A DNA stretch of 64,000 nucleotides from 2-02-FULL-45-10 sp046590235. Its GTDB lineage: Bacteria > Patescibacteriota > Patescibacteriia > Magasanikbacterales > GWA2-37-8. The position numbers were made by a program, and so were the translations under genes. Below are positions 1 through 6,393 of this stretch, piece after piece. Numbering within the stretch: position 1 is the first letter of the stretch; each line of letters begins with the position of its first letter. The notes under the pieces are model-generated. The model saw nothing but the letters and a program-made list of their open reading frames with translations, did not search any database and had not been told where the DNA came from. The stretch covers positions 29,063 through 93,062 of the forward strand of contig JBKJTY010000035.1 in the NCBI GenBank assembly GCA_046590235.1, written 5' to 3'.

Positions 1-561
1 AGTAAATTTCGGATTCTTTTTTCCGTAGGTATTGCACGCTTCAAATGATCGGAGGATAAACCAATATTGGTAGGCGAGGGGATAGGAGTTCCAGGTACCG
101 CCTTTAACAATGAATTCAATTTTATCAGTCGGATGTCCGTTATTTTCGAGCGCTTCAATACGACGGGCCATTTGCTCAAAGGGATCAAAATGTAACATGA
201 GCGCGCGCATCGCGGCAGGCTCTTCAGACAAATAACTTTTCGGCATACGTTCGTCCAATGGGCAATAGGTACATTCGCCAGGACATGGATATGGTTTAAC
301 TAAAGAAGTAACAATCGTAACACCAGATAATGTTCGGACGGCACGGCGCATTAACATTTTTTCAAGCGCCTTATTTTGAGTAATTCTTTTCTTCTTCAGC
401 AAGGTATGGTAAACTCTCAAAAGTTCAGTTTTGGTCGGGAAACTCTTCTCACTTTTTATACCAGTCACCGTATCGCGTTTCAGGGTATTAAAAGCAGCCT
501 CGTCTTTCGGGAGTTTAATAGCCGCAGCAAGAATAATTTTTTCAGCATTATGGTTAAGCAT
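1..561 (-). CDS. Elp3-type radical SAM tRNA-modifying acetyltransferase, N-terminal part (runs off the window)
   Basis: Reading the minus strand from the ATG at 559-561 gives 187 residues with no stop to the window edge. Residues 93-100 read CPGECTYC, a CxxxCxxC radical-SAM cluster as in Elp3. It is followed by CP..ERMPKSYLSEEPAAMR, then a FDPFEQMARRIEALENNGHP stretch and IVKGGTW, which are very characteristic of the Elp3 family (tRNA wobble-uridine carboxymethylation). The C-terminal acetyltransferase half lies outside the window. The start overlaps head-to-head with the rightward methyltransferase start at 550, so the two genes share about 12 bp. No Shine-Dalgarno is visible. The product is recognised by motif only. 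Confidence 0.9.
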   Translation of the reverse strand, partial: MLNHNAEKIILAAAIKLPKDEAAFNTLKRDTVTGIKSEKSFPTKTELLRVYHTLLKKKRITQNKALEKMLMRRAVRTLSGVTIVTSLVKPYPCPGECTYCPLDERMPKSYLSEEPAAMRALMLHFDPFEQMARRIEALENNGHPTDKIEFIVKGGTWNSYPLAYQYWFILRSFEACNTYGKKNPKFT

Positions 562-1257
562 AAAGGCCTCGACATTATACAGAAAACACGGGATGACTAC
601 AACACGATTGCCGAGTCATTTTCCGATACCCGCCAACATGCGGGTGAACTGGTGCAGTTTAGACCATTTTTGGCTGAAGGTCAATACATCCTGGATTGGG
701 GCTGTGGCAATGGCCGGCTATTGTACTTATTAAAAGATTTCGATATTCACTACTTCGGCGTTGACCAAAGCCAAGGACTTTTGAAGCAGGCTAAGAAAAA
801 CCCGCTTGTGGAGTTCCAAGATGCTAAGTTTTTTTGCACTGCGCACAAAGATAAAAAGTTTGATAACGATTACTTCGACCTCGTTTTCATGATCGCATCA
901 TTCCATCATTTACCTGATGAAAAAACTCGCCTCGCACAGCTCAAAAAGACTTTTAAAGAAATGAAGTCCGGCGCACGAATTATTATGGTTAATTGGAACC
1001 TAGAAAGCGACTGGGCTAAAGCAAAATTTAAAAAAGATTGGGAAAAAATTGATGAAAATGATTTCTTAATCCCATGGAAAAGTAAGGATGGCGCAATCAT
1101 CGTTCAGCGCTATTATCACCACTTTGAAAAACAAGAAATCGAAGATTTAGTAACAAAAATCGGTTTCACTATTGAGAAACTGGCATTTGCTACAAATGGA
1201 GAGTGGAGTGATAAGAAAGCCGGTAAAAACCTCGTTTTAATCGCTAAAAAGCCCTAG
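550..1257 (+). CDS. SAM-dependent methyltransferase
   Basis: This is a class I methyltransferase of 235 residues. Motif I, ILDWGCGNGRLLYLL, lies near residues 47-61, and the post-I acidic residue is in YFGVDQSQG. Later come FDLVFMIASFHHL and a C-terminal beta-strand region. The opening QKTRDDYNTIAESFSDTR is typical of the small family related to tRNA-modifying Trm9/ABH8 methyltransferases, which would fit the neighbouring Elp3: Trm9-like enzymes methylate the carboxymethyluridine made by Elp3. That partnership is inference. An upstream in-frame ATG at 376 would lie inside elp3 and adds residues with no family similarity, so 550 is preferred. No Shine-Dalgarno is seen. Confidence 0.8.
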   Translation: MVKHKGLDIIQKTRDDYNTIAESFSDTRQHAGELVQFRPFLAEGQYILDWGCGNGRLLYLLKDFDIHYFGVDQSQGLLKQAKKNPLVEFQDAKFFCTAHKDKKFDNDYFDLVFMIASFHHLPDEKTRLAQLKKTFKEMKSGARIIMVNWNLESDWAKAKFKKDWEKIDENDFLIPWKSKDGAIIVQRYYHHFEKQEIEDLVTKIGFTIEKLAFATNGEWSDKKAGKNLVLIAKKP

Positions 1258-1283
1258 TATAGCGACTGCTGTGGATAATTGCA

Positions 1284-1312
1284 TTGACCTTAGGCAAAAA
1301 TAGGACTATACT
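1284..1312 (+). promoter_or_regulatory. Sigma-70-type promoter of a short transcription unit
   Basis: TTGACC at 1284-1289 and TATACT at 1307-1312 are spaced by exactly 17 bp. The predicted start is near 1319. The unit it drives ends at the terminator at 1460-1489. Confidence 0.7.
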
Positions 1313-1326
1313 CGTTCAATAGTTAT

Positions 1327-1434
1327 ATGAATCATATTCAATCCTACAATTTGTGCGCAATGAAGAAGTTGGTTATTACCACCTCTATTGTCGTGCGTTT
1401 TGATAGCCAGGGTGAATATGGTCTTCGTGCATAA
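1327..1434 (+). CDS. Possible 35-residue small ORF (or part of a small RNA)
   Basis: ATG at 1327 opens a 36-codon frame ending in TAA at 1432-1434, entirely inside the promoter-to-terminator unit 1284-1489. The predicted peptide starts MNHIQSYNLCAMKK. It has no Shine-Dalgarno and no family I recognise. The same 170-nt transcript could instead be a non-coding RNA. No codon-usage argument can be made at this length. Confidence 0.25.
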   Translation: MNHIQSYNLCAMKKLVITTSIVVRFDSQGEYGLRA

Positions 1435-1459
1435 ACAAGTGCATCAATCCATCCTTTCA

Positions 1460-1489
1460 CCCTGAACTACCAAGTTCGGGGCTTTTTTA
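1460..1489 (+). terminator. Rho-independent terminator
   Basis: The stem CCCTGAACT / AGTTCGGGG (9 bp with one G-U) has a 4-nt loop and is followed by CTTTTTT. It ends the short unit that starts near 1319. Confidence 0.8.
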
Positions 1490-1508
1490 TGAGAGGGGTG
1501 TAACGTCG

Positions 1509-1548
1509 TTTGGAGCAGCCAGTTTTAAGAGAGATTGGCTGATCCAAA
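1509..1548 (+). other. 5' hairpin upstream of the first GC-rich orphan gene
   Basis: TTTGGAGCAGCCA (1509-1521) pairs with TGGCTGATCCAAA (1536-1548) with a single mismatch in 13 positions, around a 14-nt loop. It sits 47 bases before the ATG at 1596 and has no T-run, so it is more likely a leader structure than a terminator. Apart from the unit at 1284-1489, nothing else is seen in the gap 1258-1595. Confidence 0.6.
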
Positions 1549-1595
1549 GGATCCAGTTCGCTATATCGGCGACTGTCACACGGCAGGAGTCTCAG

Positions 1596-1892
1596 ATGAA
1601 CATCGATCGGCACATGGAAGGCATTCGCACTAGGAGCGACATCGAGAAGGAGCGCAAGCAGAAGGAGCGCGAGAAGCTCGAGGACAGCGTCAAGCTGTCG
1701 ATGTGGATCGGGAACAACCAGAAGGCCAGGGGAGTTTTGCAGCTCCCGTCGGACATCAACGTCCTTCCGGGCTGCGGCTGCGAGAAGAAGGACCAGATCG
1801 GCAAGAAGGGGTTCTCGATGACTCGCCTCAACGTGAGCCTGCCCTGGGAACACTACCGGTGCCCGAAGAAGGCTAAGAAGGGTAACGCCTAG
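1596..1892 (+). CDS. GC-rich orphan, small charged Cys-containing protein
   Basis: This 98-residue protein matches no family I recognise. Residues 15-35 are highly charged and probably helical (many E, K and R). Four cysteines occur: three form the cluster CGCE-type GCGCE near residue 60, and one lies in YRCPKK near the end, so metal binding is possible but unproven. The start is supported by CAGGAG seven bases upstream of the ATG. Codons end mostly in G or C (AAG, GAG, CTC, ATC), unlike the AAA/GAA-rich core genes around it. It is flanked by the hairpins at 1509-1548 and 1914-1969. Horizontal origin is plausible from composition alone. Confidence 0.65.
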   Translation: MNIDRHMEGIRTRSDIEKERKQKEREKLEDSVKLSMWIGNNQKARGVLQLPSDINVLPGCGCEKKDQIGKKGFSMTRLNVSLPWEHYRCPKKAKKGNA

Positions 1893-1913
1893 TTTCCGAA
1901 GCTGCTGCCGTGC

Positions 1914-1969
1914 GGAGGGAGGCGGTCCATATATTTCGACGAACAGTCGAATACATGGCCGCCCCCTCC
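1914..1969 (+). other. Large GC-rich hairpin after the first orphan gene
   Basis: A long interrupted stem: GGAGGG and GGCGG on the left pair with CCGCC and CCCTCC on the right, CCAT pairs with ATGG, and TTCGAC (1935-1940) pairs with GTCGAA (1946-1951) at the tip. No U-run follows; instead the hammerhead ribozyme begins six bases later. It could stabilise the 3' end left after ribozyme cleavage. Confidence 0.65.
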
Positions 1970-1974
1970 GAGCC

Positions 1975-2038
1975 TCTATTCTTTCCTTAGTAAGGAAACT
2001 GATGAGTCCCTGATAGTTATGAAGAGGACGAAAATAGA
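1975..2038 (+). ncRNA. Hammerhead ribozyme, type III
   Basis: All conserved core elements are present in order. Stem III 5' strand is TCTATT (1975-1980), followed by C17 at 1981, so the NUH triplet is UUC and cleavage is predicted between 1981 and 1982. Stem I is TTTCCTT (1982-1988) pairing perfectly with AAGGAAA (1992-1998) around a 3-nt loop. The core CUGAUGA is 1999-2005. Stem II is GTCC (2006-2009) with GGAC (2026-2029) around a 16-nt loop. The core GAAA is 2030-2033, and the stem III 3' strand AATAGA (2033-2038) gives six pairs. Open-ended stem III makes it type III. It lies between two GC-rich orphan genes, so it would cut their common transcript. Confidence 0.9.
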
Positions 2039-2050
2039 AGTGTAATCATA

Positions 2051-2088
2051 TAGATCAGTGAGTTGTTGTATGACGATTGACTGATCTA
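2051..2088 (+). other. Hairpin just downstream of the ribozyme
   Basis: TAGATCAGT (2051-2059) pairs perfectly with ACTGATCTA (2080-2088) around a 20-nt loop. It has no T-run. It becomes part of the 5' leader of the next gene after ribozyme cleavage. Confidence 0.6.
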
Positions 2089-2136
2089 CATGATTTTGCA
2101 CTTTCACCGGCCACACGGCCGCATTGGAGGCAGCAC

Positions 2137-2316
2137 ATGTGTGAGGCAAAGGATGGTTCGTTTAGTGGCGTTTCCACACAGAGCGATCTTTCGCCTGAAG
2201 ACCAGGCTGAACTCGCTAAGCTCGTTACGCCAACATCGGTCACACCGGTCAAGCCGCGCGAGCTCATCGATGCGCGCAAGCAGTGCTCGGAGCGCACGAA
2301 GCCGCCGATCTGGTAG
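2137..2316 (+). CDS. GC-rich orphan small protein (59 aa)
   Basis: The ATG at 2137 is preceded by TTGGAGG with good spacing, which selects this start over the in-frame ATG at 2077. The product is hydrophilic, with a central acidic stretch SDLSPEDQAELAKLV and a basic proline-containing C-terminus ending PPIW. It has no signal peptide, no membrane segment and no family I recognise. Codon choice is GC-rich. It lies between the hairpin at 2051-2088 and the near-perfect hairpin at 2331-2362, downstream of the hammerhead ribozyme, and is probably co-transcribed with its neighbours. Confidence 0.6.
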   Translation: MCEAKDGSFSGVSTQSDLSPEDQAELAKLVTPTSVTPVKPRELIDARKQCSERTKPPIW

Positions 2317-2330
2317 TTCTTTTTTCCTCC

Positions 2331-2362
2331 CGGTCGGCCAGGTATGTGTACCTGGCCGACCG
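2331..2362 (+). other. Perfect 14-bp inverted repeat between orphan genes
   Basis: CGGTCGGCCAGGTA (2331-2344) and TACCTGGCCGACCG (2349-2362) form a perfect stem with a 4-nt loop. The T-run lies before the stem, not after it, so it is not a standard terminator on the plus strand. Confidence 0.7.
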
Positions 2363-2463
2363 CGGAGTTCAATCTGAACGATAAGCTATTTTTAAAAAAT
2401 GGTTTACCGGTCCGATTGACCTACGACTACCATACCGGTGGTCTAAACAAAGGAGTAGTTCGC

Positions 2464-2853
2464 ATGAGCCGGCCGTTCAAGGTCTTTGGTGCGCTGAGCA
2501 GTGAAGGCCTCAAGTTTCTCGAGGAGTTCTTCGAGGGAGGAAAGGAGGAGTTCGAGCAGTCGCTGGCGTTGGTCCTCGACAAGGGCCATCTCAACCTGAA
2601 GAAGGGTGTGCGGATCGAGATCCAGATCCCGCTGATCGTCTTCACTTTGAAGGCGAGCGCGCAGACGAAGCTCGAGGGCATGTCGCTCGTGAGCGACTCG
2701 CTCGTCGAGGTCGCAAAGACCGAAAAGGGGAAGGAAAAGTTTTTCGTCTTCGAGCGCTTTAAGCTCGTTGAGAAGTACCCCGCCGCCAAGACGCCCCAGC
2801 TCGCGATCGTTCCGACCGAGGCGGAAGCTGGCGTCGCCGAAACGGCCGCCTAA
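2464..2853 (+). CDS. GC-rich orphan protein (129 aa)
   Basis: The ATG at 2464 follows AAAGGAG by nine bases, which selects it over the in-frame ATG at 2344 that lies inside the preceding hairpin. The protein is soluble and shows alternating strand-like segments (VRIEIQIPLIVFTLKA near residues 50-65), suggesting a small alpha/beta fold, and has an Ala/Pro-rich tail. No family is recognised. Codons are strongly G/C-ending. It is the last gene of the palindrome-separated trio and is followed by the hairpin at 2873-2906. Confidence 0.65.
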   Translation: MSRPFKVFGALSSEGLKFLEEFFEGGKEEFEQSLALVLDKGHLNLKKGVRIEIQIPLIVFTLKASAQTKLEGMSLVSDSLVEVAKTEKGKEKFFVFERFKLVEKYPAAKTPQLAIVPTEAEAGVAETAA

Positions 2854-2872
2854 CGGTGGTCACAACACAATA

Positions 2873-2906
2873 GGGGATGGTAGCAGCTACGCTGGCTACC
2901 ATCCCC
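2873..2906 (+). terminator. Terminator-like hairpin after the orphan trio
   Basis: GGGGATGGTAGC (2873-2884) pairs perfectly with GCTACCATCCCC (2895-2906). It is followed by GAACCTTATTCTTATTTTG, a weak interrupted T-tract. It probably ends the trio's transcript. Confidence 0.6.
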
Positions 2907-2962
2907 GAACCTTATTCTTATTTTGTTAACGTCCATCACGGCCGTTTTTTTATTTTTTATGG

Positions 2963-2968
2963 TATAAT
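2963..2968 (+). promoter_or_regulatory. -10 element giving a leaderless or near-leaderless mRNA
   Basis: TATAAT ends only six bases before the ATG at 2975, so the transcript would begin at or next to the start codon. No clear TTGACA lies 17 bp upstream. Confidence 0.55.
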
Positions 2969-2974
2969 AAAGCC

Positions 2975-3883
2975 ATGACACTTTCCATCATCCTAGCCGC
3001 CATCGGTTTTTCCCTCCTAGCGATCGTCACCATCCTCGATAAGTTTATTGTCTCCAACGAAAAAGTTTCACCGTTGGTCTTTGTTTTTTATTCTACTATA
3101 ATTGCACTACCACTCGTTCTTATTACACCGTTCGCAGAACCGCTCGCCACTACGCGTCTCTGGATTTTTGCCGGTGTCAGTGGTACGAGTTACGCAATAG
3201 CGCTTTATACATTGTATAAAGGTTTTCAAGCTAGCGAAGTAAGTCATGTCGGGCCGCTAGTCGGTGCGATGGTACCAATTTTTACAATTCTTCTCAGCAC
3301 ATTTTTTGCTCCTGAAATATTTTCACAAAATCAAATGTTTGGGATCGGCTTACTCGTATTTGGTTCTCTGATTATTTCAATTGAGAATGATAAACATTTT
3401 TTTGGTTGGCATGAAAGCATGTTGTGGGGAGTGGTAGCAGCATTTTTCTTTGCACTTTTTTATACGACGGCAAAACCAGTCTACGATGGTGCAGGTTTTT
3501 ATCCGGGTTTTGTTTGGGTTTGGTTGCCAATGGGGCTGTGGGGAATCGCGCTACTCGTATTTTCTAAAGCAGTTCGCAAGCATGTTTTTACAAAACGAAA
3601 AAAACAAGCAGCTACAAATCATAAAGACACACTTATTATTATTTCCAATAAAGTTGCGGCCTTCGCGGCTGTCGGTCTGACACAATACGCTGTCTCGATT
3701 GGGAGTGTAACGATCGTGAATGCGCTCACCGGTTTACAATATGCAGTACTTGTAACATTAGTTGGTGTCTTATCTCATTTTAAACCAAAATTATTTAAAG
3801 AAGAGTATACACATGGTGAGGTGTTGCAAGAAACACTTGCGGTACTACTTATAATCGCTGGTTTAGCTTTGTTATTGGTTTAG
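2975..3883 (+). CDS. EamA/DMT-family transporter
   Basis: An integral membrane protein of 302 residues with about ten hydrophobic segments, beginning with the first at residues 2-22. Two halves of similar layout are visible, as in the drug/metabolite transporter superfamily: phrases such as LYKGFQASEVSHVGPLVGAMVPIFT and ALTGLQYAVLVTLVG are typical of EamA repeats. The substrate cannot be told from sequence. A cytoplasmic basic loop (RKHVFTKRKKQ) lies near residue 210. It is followed one base later by the glycosidase-like gene, so the two form an operon with a predicted leaderless start. Confidence 0.8.
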   Translation: MTLSIILAAIGFSLLAIVTILDKFIVSNEKVSPLVFVFYSTIIALPLVLITPFAEPLATTRLWIFAGVSGTSYAIALYTLYKGFQASEVSHVGPLVGAMVPIFTILLSTFFAPEIFSQNQMFGIGLLVFGSLIISIENDKHFFGWHESMLWGVVAAFFFALFYTTAKPVYDGAGFYPGFVWVWLPMGLWGIALLVFSKAVRKHVFTKRKKQAATNHKDTLIIISNKVAAFAAVGLTQYAVSIGSVTIVNALTGLQYAVLVTLVGVLSHFKPKLFKEEYTHGEVLQETLAVLLIIAGLALLLV

Positions 3884-3884
3884 T

Positions 3885-4868
3885 ATGAAGAAAAAATTAC
3901 TTGTCGTAGGAATTATTTTAACTGCATTGCTCGCCGGGTATATAAGCCTATTTTTTATCGACACATCAAGTCAGGATATTCGCTATGGTATTAGTTTTGA
4001 TCCAGATTACGCACGATATATTAATAAAGATGCAGGTAAGGCGTATATGACCACACTAAATGATTGGCATTTTAAATTAATCCGTTTACCGGTGCACTGG
4101 GATGTTATTGAAAAAAAACAAGGTACATTTGATTTCAGCGACATCGATTGGTATGTTGATCGAGCAAAAGATAGTGGGGCAAAAGTGATTTTGTCTATCG
4201 GTCAAAAAACACCACGCTGGCCAGAGTGTCATATTCCAACGTGGACTAAAGAATTGGACCAGGCAGAATATATCGCTGCGGTTAAAAGCTATTTAGAGGC
4301 CGCTGTTGTGCATTACCGTGGTAATCCGGCATTAGAAATGTGGCAAGTTGAAAACGAACCTTTTTTACATTTTGGTAACTGTCCAACAGTTACAACTGGC
4401 GATTTACATTCCGAAATTACACTCGTAAAAAAACTTGACCCAAACCATCCTACGCTTGTAGGGGACAGCGGTGAACTAAGTAGCTGGCTGGTAACCGGTA
4501 CTGCGGGAGATTATTTTGGTACAACTGTATACCGCTTGGTTTACAATAAATACTTTGGCTACCTTAATTATGATTTCCTTCCTGCCGCATTCTACCGTTT
4601 AAAGCTATGGTTAGTAGGTAGAGAACCATCAAAAGCCTTCTTGTTGGAGTTGCAAGCGGAACCTTGGCTCACTGAAAAGCCCTTTAAAGAAGTTGCGCTT
4701 GAGGAGCAATATCAATCAATGAATTTGAATCGTTTAGAAAACAACATTTCCTACGCGCAACAGATTGGTTTAAGCCGGGTATATCTCTGGGGTGCGGAGT
4801 GGTGGTATTGGCTTTTGGAACAAGGTATTCATGATATTCCGGATTATGTAAAAACTCTCCCCAAGTAA
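3885..4868 (+). CDS. Membrane-anchored clan-A glycoside hydrolase-like protein
   Basis: A 327-residue protein with an N-terminal hydrophobic segment (residues 4-25) that is probably an uncleaved anchor or signal peptide. The following domain has the (beta/alpha)8 style of clan GH-A: IRLPVHWDVIE and FDFSDIDWYVDRAKDSGAKVIL, with the acid/base motif ENEP at residues 156-159 (WQVENEPF). The nucleophile glutamate would be expected near the C-terminal YLWGAEWWYW. It would act outside the membrane on a beta-glycan; the exact GH family and substrate are not determined. It is co-transcribed with the upstream DMT permease. Confidence 0.75.
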   Translation: MKKKLLVVGIILTALLAGYISLFFIDTSSQDIRYGISFDPDYARYINKDAGKAYMTTLNDWHFKLIRLPVHWDVIEKKQGTFDFSDIDWYVDRAKDSGAKVILSIGQKTPRWPECHIPTWTKELDQAEYIAAVKSYLEAAVVHYRGNPALEMWQVENEPFLHFGNCPTVTTGDLHSEITLVKKLDPNHPTLVGDSGELSSWLVTGTAGDYFGTTVYRLVYNKYFGYLNYDFLPAAFYRLKLWLVGREPSKAFLLELQAEPWLTEKPFKEVALEEQYQSMNLNRLENNISYAQQIGLSRVYLWGAEWWYWLLEQGIHDIPDYVKTLPK

Positions 4869-4869
4869 C

Positions 4870-4889
4870 CCTGCCTGCCGGCAGGCAGG
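4870..4889. repeat. Perfect 20-bp palindrome
   Basis: CCTGCCTGCC is followed immediately by its own reverse complement GGCAGGCAGG. It sits between the glycosidase stop and the tRNA promoter. It has no T-run, so it is more likely a small dispersed palindromic repeat than a terminator. Confidence 0.6.
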
Positions 4890-4891
4890 CG

Positions 4892-4920
4892 TTGACTTCT
4901 TTAAGTATTTAAGCTATACT
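4892..4920 (+). promoter_or_regulatory. Promoter of tRNA-Val
   Basis: TTGACT at 4892-4897 and TATACT at 4915-4920 are spaced by 17 bp, and the tRNA 5' end is 16 bases downstream. Confidence 0.8.
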
Positions 4921-4935
4921 GAAGAAGCTTTAAAA

Positions 4936-5009
4936 GCGCACTTAGCTCAGTTGGTTAGAGCATCTCGTTTACACCGAGAGGGTCGAGGGTTCGAATCCCC
5001 CAGTGCGCA
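4936..5009 (+). tRNA. tRNA-Val (anticodon UAC)
   Basis: The cloverleaf reads fully. The acceptor GCGCACT pairs with AGTGCGC, the D arm is GCTC/GAGC, and the anticodon stem TCTCG/CGAGA has loop TTTACAC (anticodon TAC). The T arm is GAGGG/CCCCC-like with loop TTCGAAT, and the discriminator is A at 5009. CCA is not encoded, so it must be added. A terminator follows at 5018-5045. Confidence 0.95.
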
Positions 5010-5047
5010 CGTATGAAAATAGCAGCTTAACGCTGTTGTTTTTTTAT
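5003..5047 (+). repeat. tRNA tail repeat, copy A
   Basis: The last bases of tRNA-Val and its terminator closely match the tail of the block at 7268-7312. A second short shared motif, CGAGCACC-nn-GTCGTGCAC, lies at 5060-5078 and recurs at 6239-6258 and 7254-7273. It is followed here by a hairpin AAAACACA/TGTGTTTT at 5083-5113. Confidence 0.55.
5018..5045 (+). terminator. Terminator of tRNA-Val
   Basis: AATAGCAGC / GCTGTTGTT (9 bp with two G-U pairs), loop TTAAC, then a T-run. Almost the same sequence recurs at 7280-7307, and a shorter relative at 6266-6293. Confidence 0.8.
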
Positions 5048-5122
5048 TCCTACTTCATTCGAGCACCATGTCGTGCACAATAAAAACACATTCGTTTAAT
5101 CGAGTGTGTTTTGTTGTGTGTA

Positions 5123-5151
5123 TTGACAAAATTGCATTTTATTGCTATACT
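5123..5151 (+). promoter_or_regulatory. Promoter of the secreted HExxH protein gene
   Basis: TTGACA (5123-5128), 17 bp, TATACT (5146-5151). About 55 bases of leader precede the AAGGAG and ATG at 5214. Confidence 0.85.
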
Positions 5152-5213
5152 ATGCCGTTGGGATTAATTTCTCAACACAACCATAAACGTTTTTTACAAC
5201 CCAAGGAGTAGTG

Positions 5214-6071
5214 ATGGAAAAGGTGCGTGCCGTAGCGGTTCTGTTGTTCATGTTTACAACCTCCAACCTTGCCATCGCGGCAGAGAAAGAGCTCTCGATT
5301 CCCAAGGATCAGCTAGCCCTGCTCGACAAGGCCAGGAAGGCCCTCGTCAAGATCGCCGCCAAGAGCGACCGTGCGAAAGGGTTGTTGGCTTTGTACAACA
5401 ACCACGCAGTTCCGGCCCTTACCGATAGCGACCAGGTTCGGATCGTTTCCATCCCGAAGGTGGTGCCGTACTTTTTTGTGGCGGCGAACCCGCGGGTTGA
5501 GACGCAAGTCTCGAATGAGGGTGGAACATTCGCCTATTTTAACTGTACTGAACAGCCGAGCTTGCTCTTGAAGAATTTCCCGACTGTCTCAGAAACGGTC
5601 CATGGCATTATGCTGGCCCACGAGTTGGTGCATGCTGAGGACTGCCTGTTCGGAGGCGAGGGGGCAAATAAACAGCATGATGATGCTTGGTTGATCGGCG
5701 AATTGCATGCGCACAACACTGTCTGGATGCTGCTTAACGACATCTCCGACGGAGGTTGGAATAAGGTTGTGACAGGTTCTCTCCGTCGGCGAATGCAGAT
5801 GATGAGCGCCGGCCAGGACAACCCGAAAGCAATGGTCTTCGGATATTCTACAGATGATATCGTGAGCATTGAAAAAATGTTCGGTGCCCAAGATGATGTC
5901 GCAATCGGCGCCTTGATTGCCCAACTCCAGGTTGATGTGAACATGCTCAAAATCGCGCTCAATACACCTGGCAGCGGCGTGCTCTACGACGTGTCTCCTG
6001 AACTGGCAGAAAATCAGTTGAGGTTAGTCAAAGCGTTCTACAAAGAGAACGAACAAGCTATTCAGCAGTAG
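5214..6071 (+). CDS. Secreted HExxH-type putative metallopeptidase (orphan)
   Basis: The ATG at 5214 is preceded by AAGGAG at 5203-5208, better spaced than the GTG at 5211. The 285-residue product starts with a signal peptide (VRAVAVLLFMFTTSNLAIAA, probable cleavage after IAA near residue 22). HELVH at residues 136-140 is a zinc-binding HExxH motif, and GELHAH gives a glutamate at 163 that could be the third ligand, as in gluzincins. It would act outside the membrane. The specific peptidase family is not recognised. Base composition is richer in GC than the core genes. It has its own promoter and an elaborate terminator block, so it is monocistronic. Confidence 0.7.
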   Translation: MEKVRAVAVLLFMFTTSNLAIAAEKELSIPKDQLALLDKARKALVKIAAKSDRAKGLLALYNNHAVPALTDSDQVRIVSIPKVVPYFFVAANPRVETQVSNEGGTFAYFNCTEQPSLLLKNFPTVSETVHGIMLAHELVHAEDCLFGGEGANKQHDDAWLIGELHAHNTVWMLLNDISDGGWNKVVTGSLRRRMQMMSAGQDNPKAMVFGYSTDDIVSIEKMFGAQDDVAIGALIAQLQVDVNMLKIALNTPGSGVLYDVSPELAENQLRLVKAFYKENEQAIQQ

Positions 6072-6119
6072 CGGTTTCTTCGCAAACCGCCACGGTCCCG
6101 GATACTCAGGGGATCGTGG
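6071..6119 (+). other. Two hairpins after the HExxH gene
   Basis: GCGGTTT/AAACCGC (6071-6090) overlaps the stop codon. It is followed by CCACGGTCCC (6090-6099) pairing with GGGGATCGTGG (6109-6119). Neither has a T-run. The second recurs in the block at 7098-7308. Confidence 0.55.
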
Positions 6120-6297
6120 CGAGTAGGGTCAAAAAACCACCTACAAACTCACGAAGTTTTCAAGCGATTGGAAATTTCATGAGTAGGTGGTTTTTTAATT
6201 CCAACCACCGCTTTATTTCTCTAACCATGGTGTTCCATCGAGCACCCACGTCGTGCACACATGAAAATAACAGTGTTTAGCTGTTATTTTTTTGTCT
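6088..6297 (+). repeat. 200-bp cassette-end block, copy B
   Basis: The order is: a hairpin with CCCGGATACTC in its loop, a long A/T-ended terminator stem, a hairpin GGTGTTC-CATC-GAGCACC (6229-6246), the TCGTGCAC motif, and an AATAACAG/CTGTTATT terminator (6266-6293). The same order and largely the same sequence follow the next gene at 7098-7308. It fills most of the gap 6072-6393, where nothing coding is seen. Confidence 0.75.
6131..6196 (+). terminator. Bidirectional terminator with a long internal arm
   Basis: AAAAAACCACCTAC (6131-6144) and GTAGGTGGTTTTTT (6183-6196) form a 14-bp stem enclosing a partly self-complementary loop. A near-identical copy is at 7138-7203. Confidence 0.85.
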
Positions 6298-6315
6298 TCA
6301 CACAAGCTTCAATCC

Positions 6316-6344
6316 TTGACAATGGATCAAAAATTAATTACACT
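6316..6344 (+). promoter_or_regulatory. Promoter of the second secreted orphan
   Basis: TTGACA (6316-6321), 17 bp, TACACT (6339-6344). Confidence 0.75.
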
Positions 6345-6393
6345 GTCACAGCCCTTTTCCAATGAAACCTTCTATCCCTTGGAGAAATAAACG

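Noticed and set aside
1467..1853. Leftward open frame over the first GC-rich orphan
   Set aside because: Its translation is Leu-rich low complexity, typical of a shadow of a GC-rich gene, and it crosses the terminator at 1460-1489.
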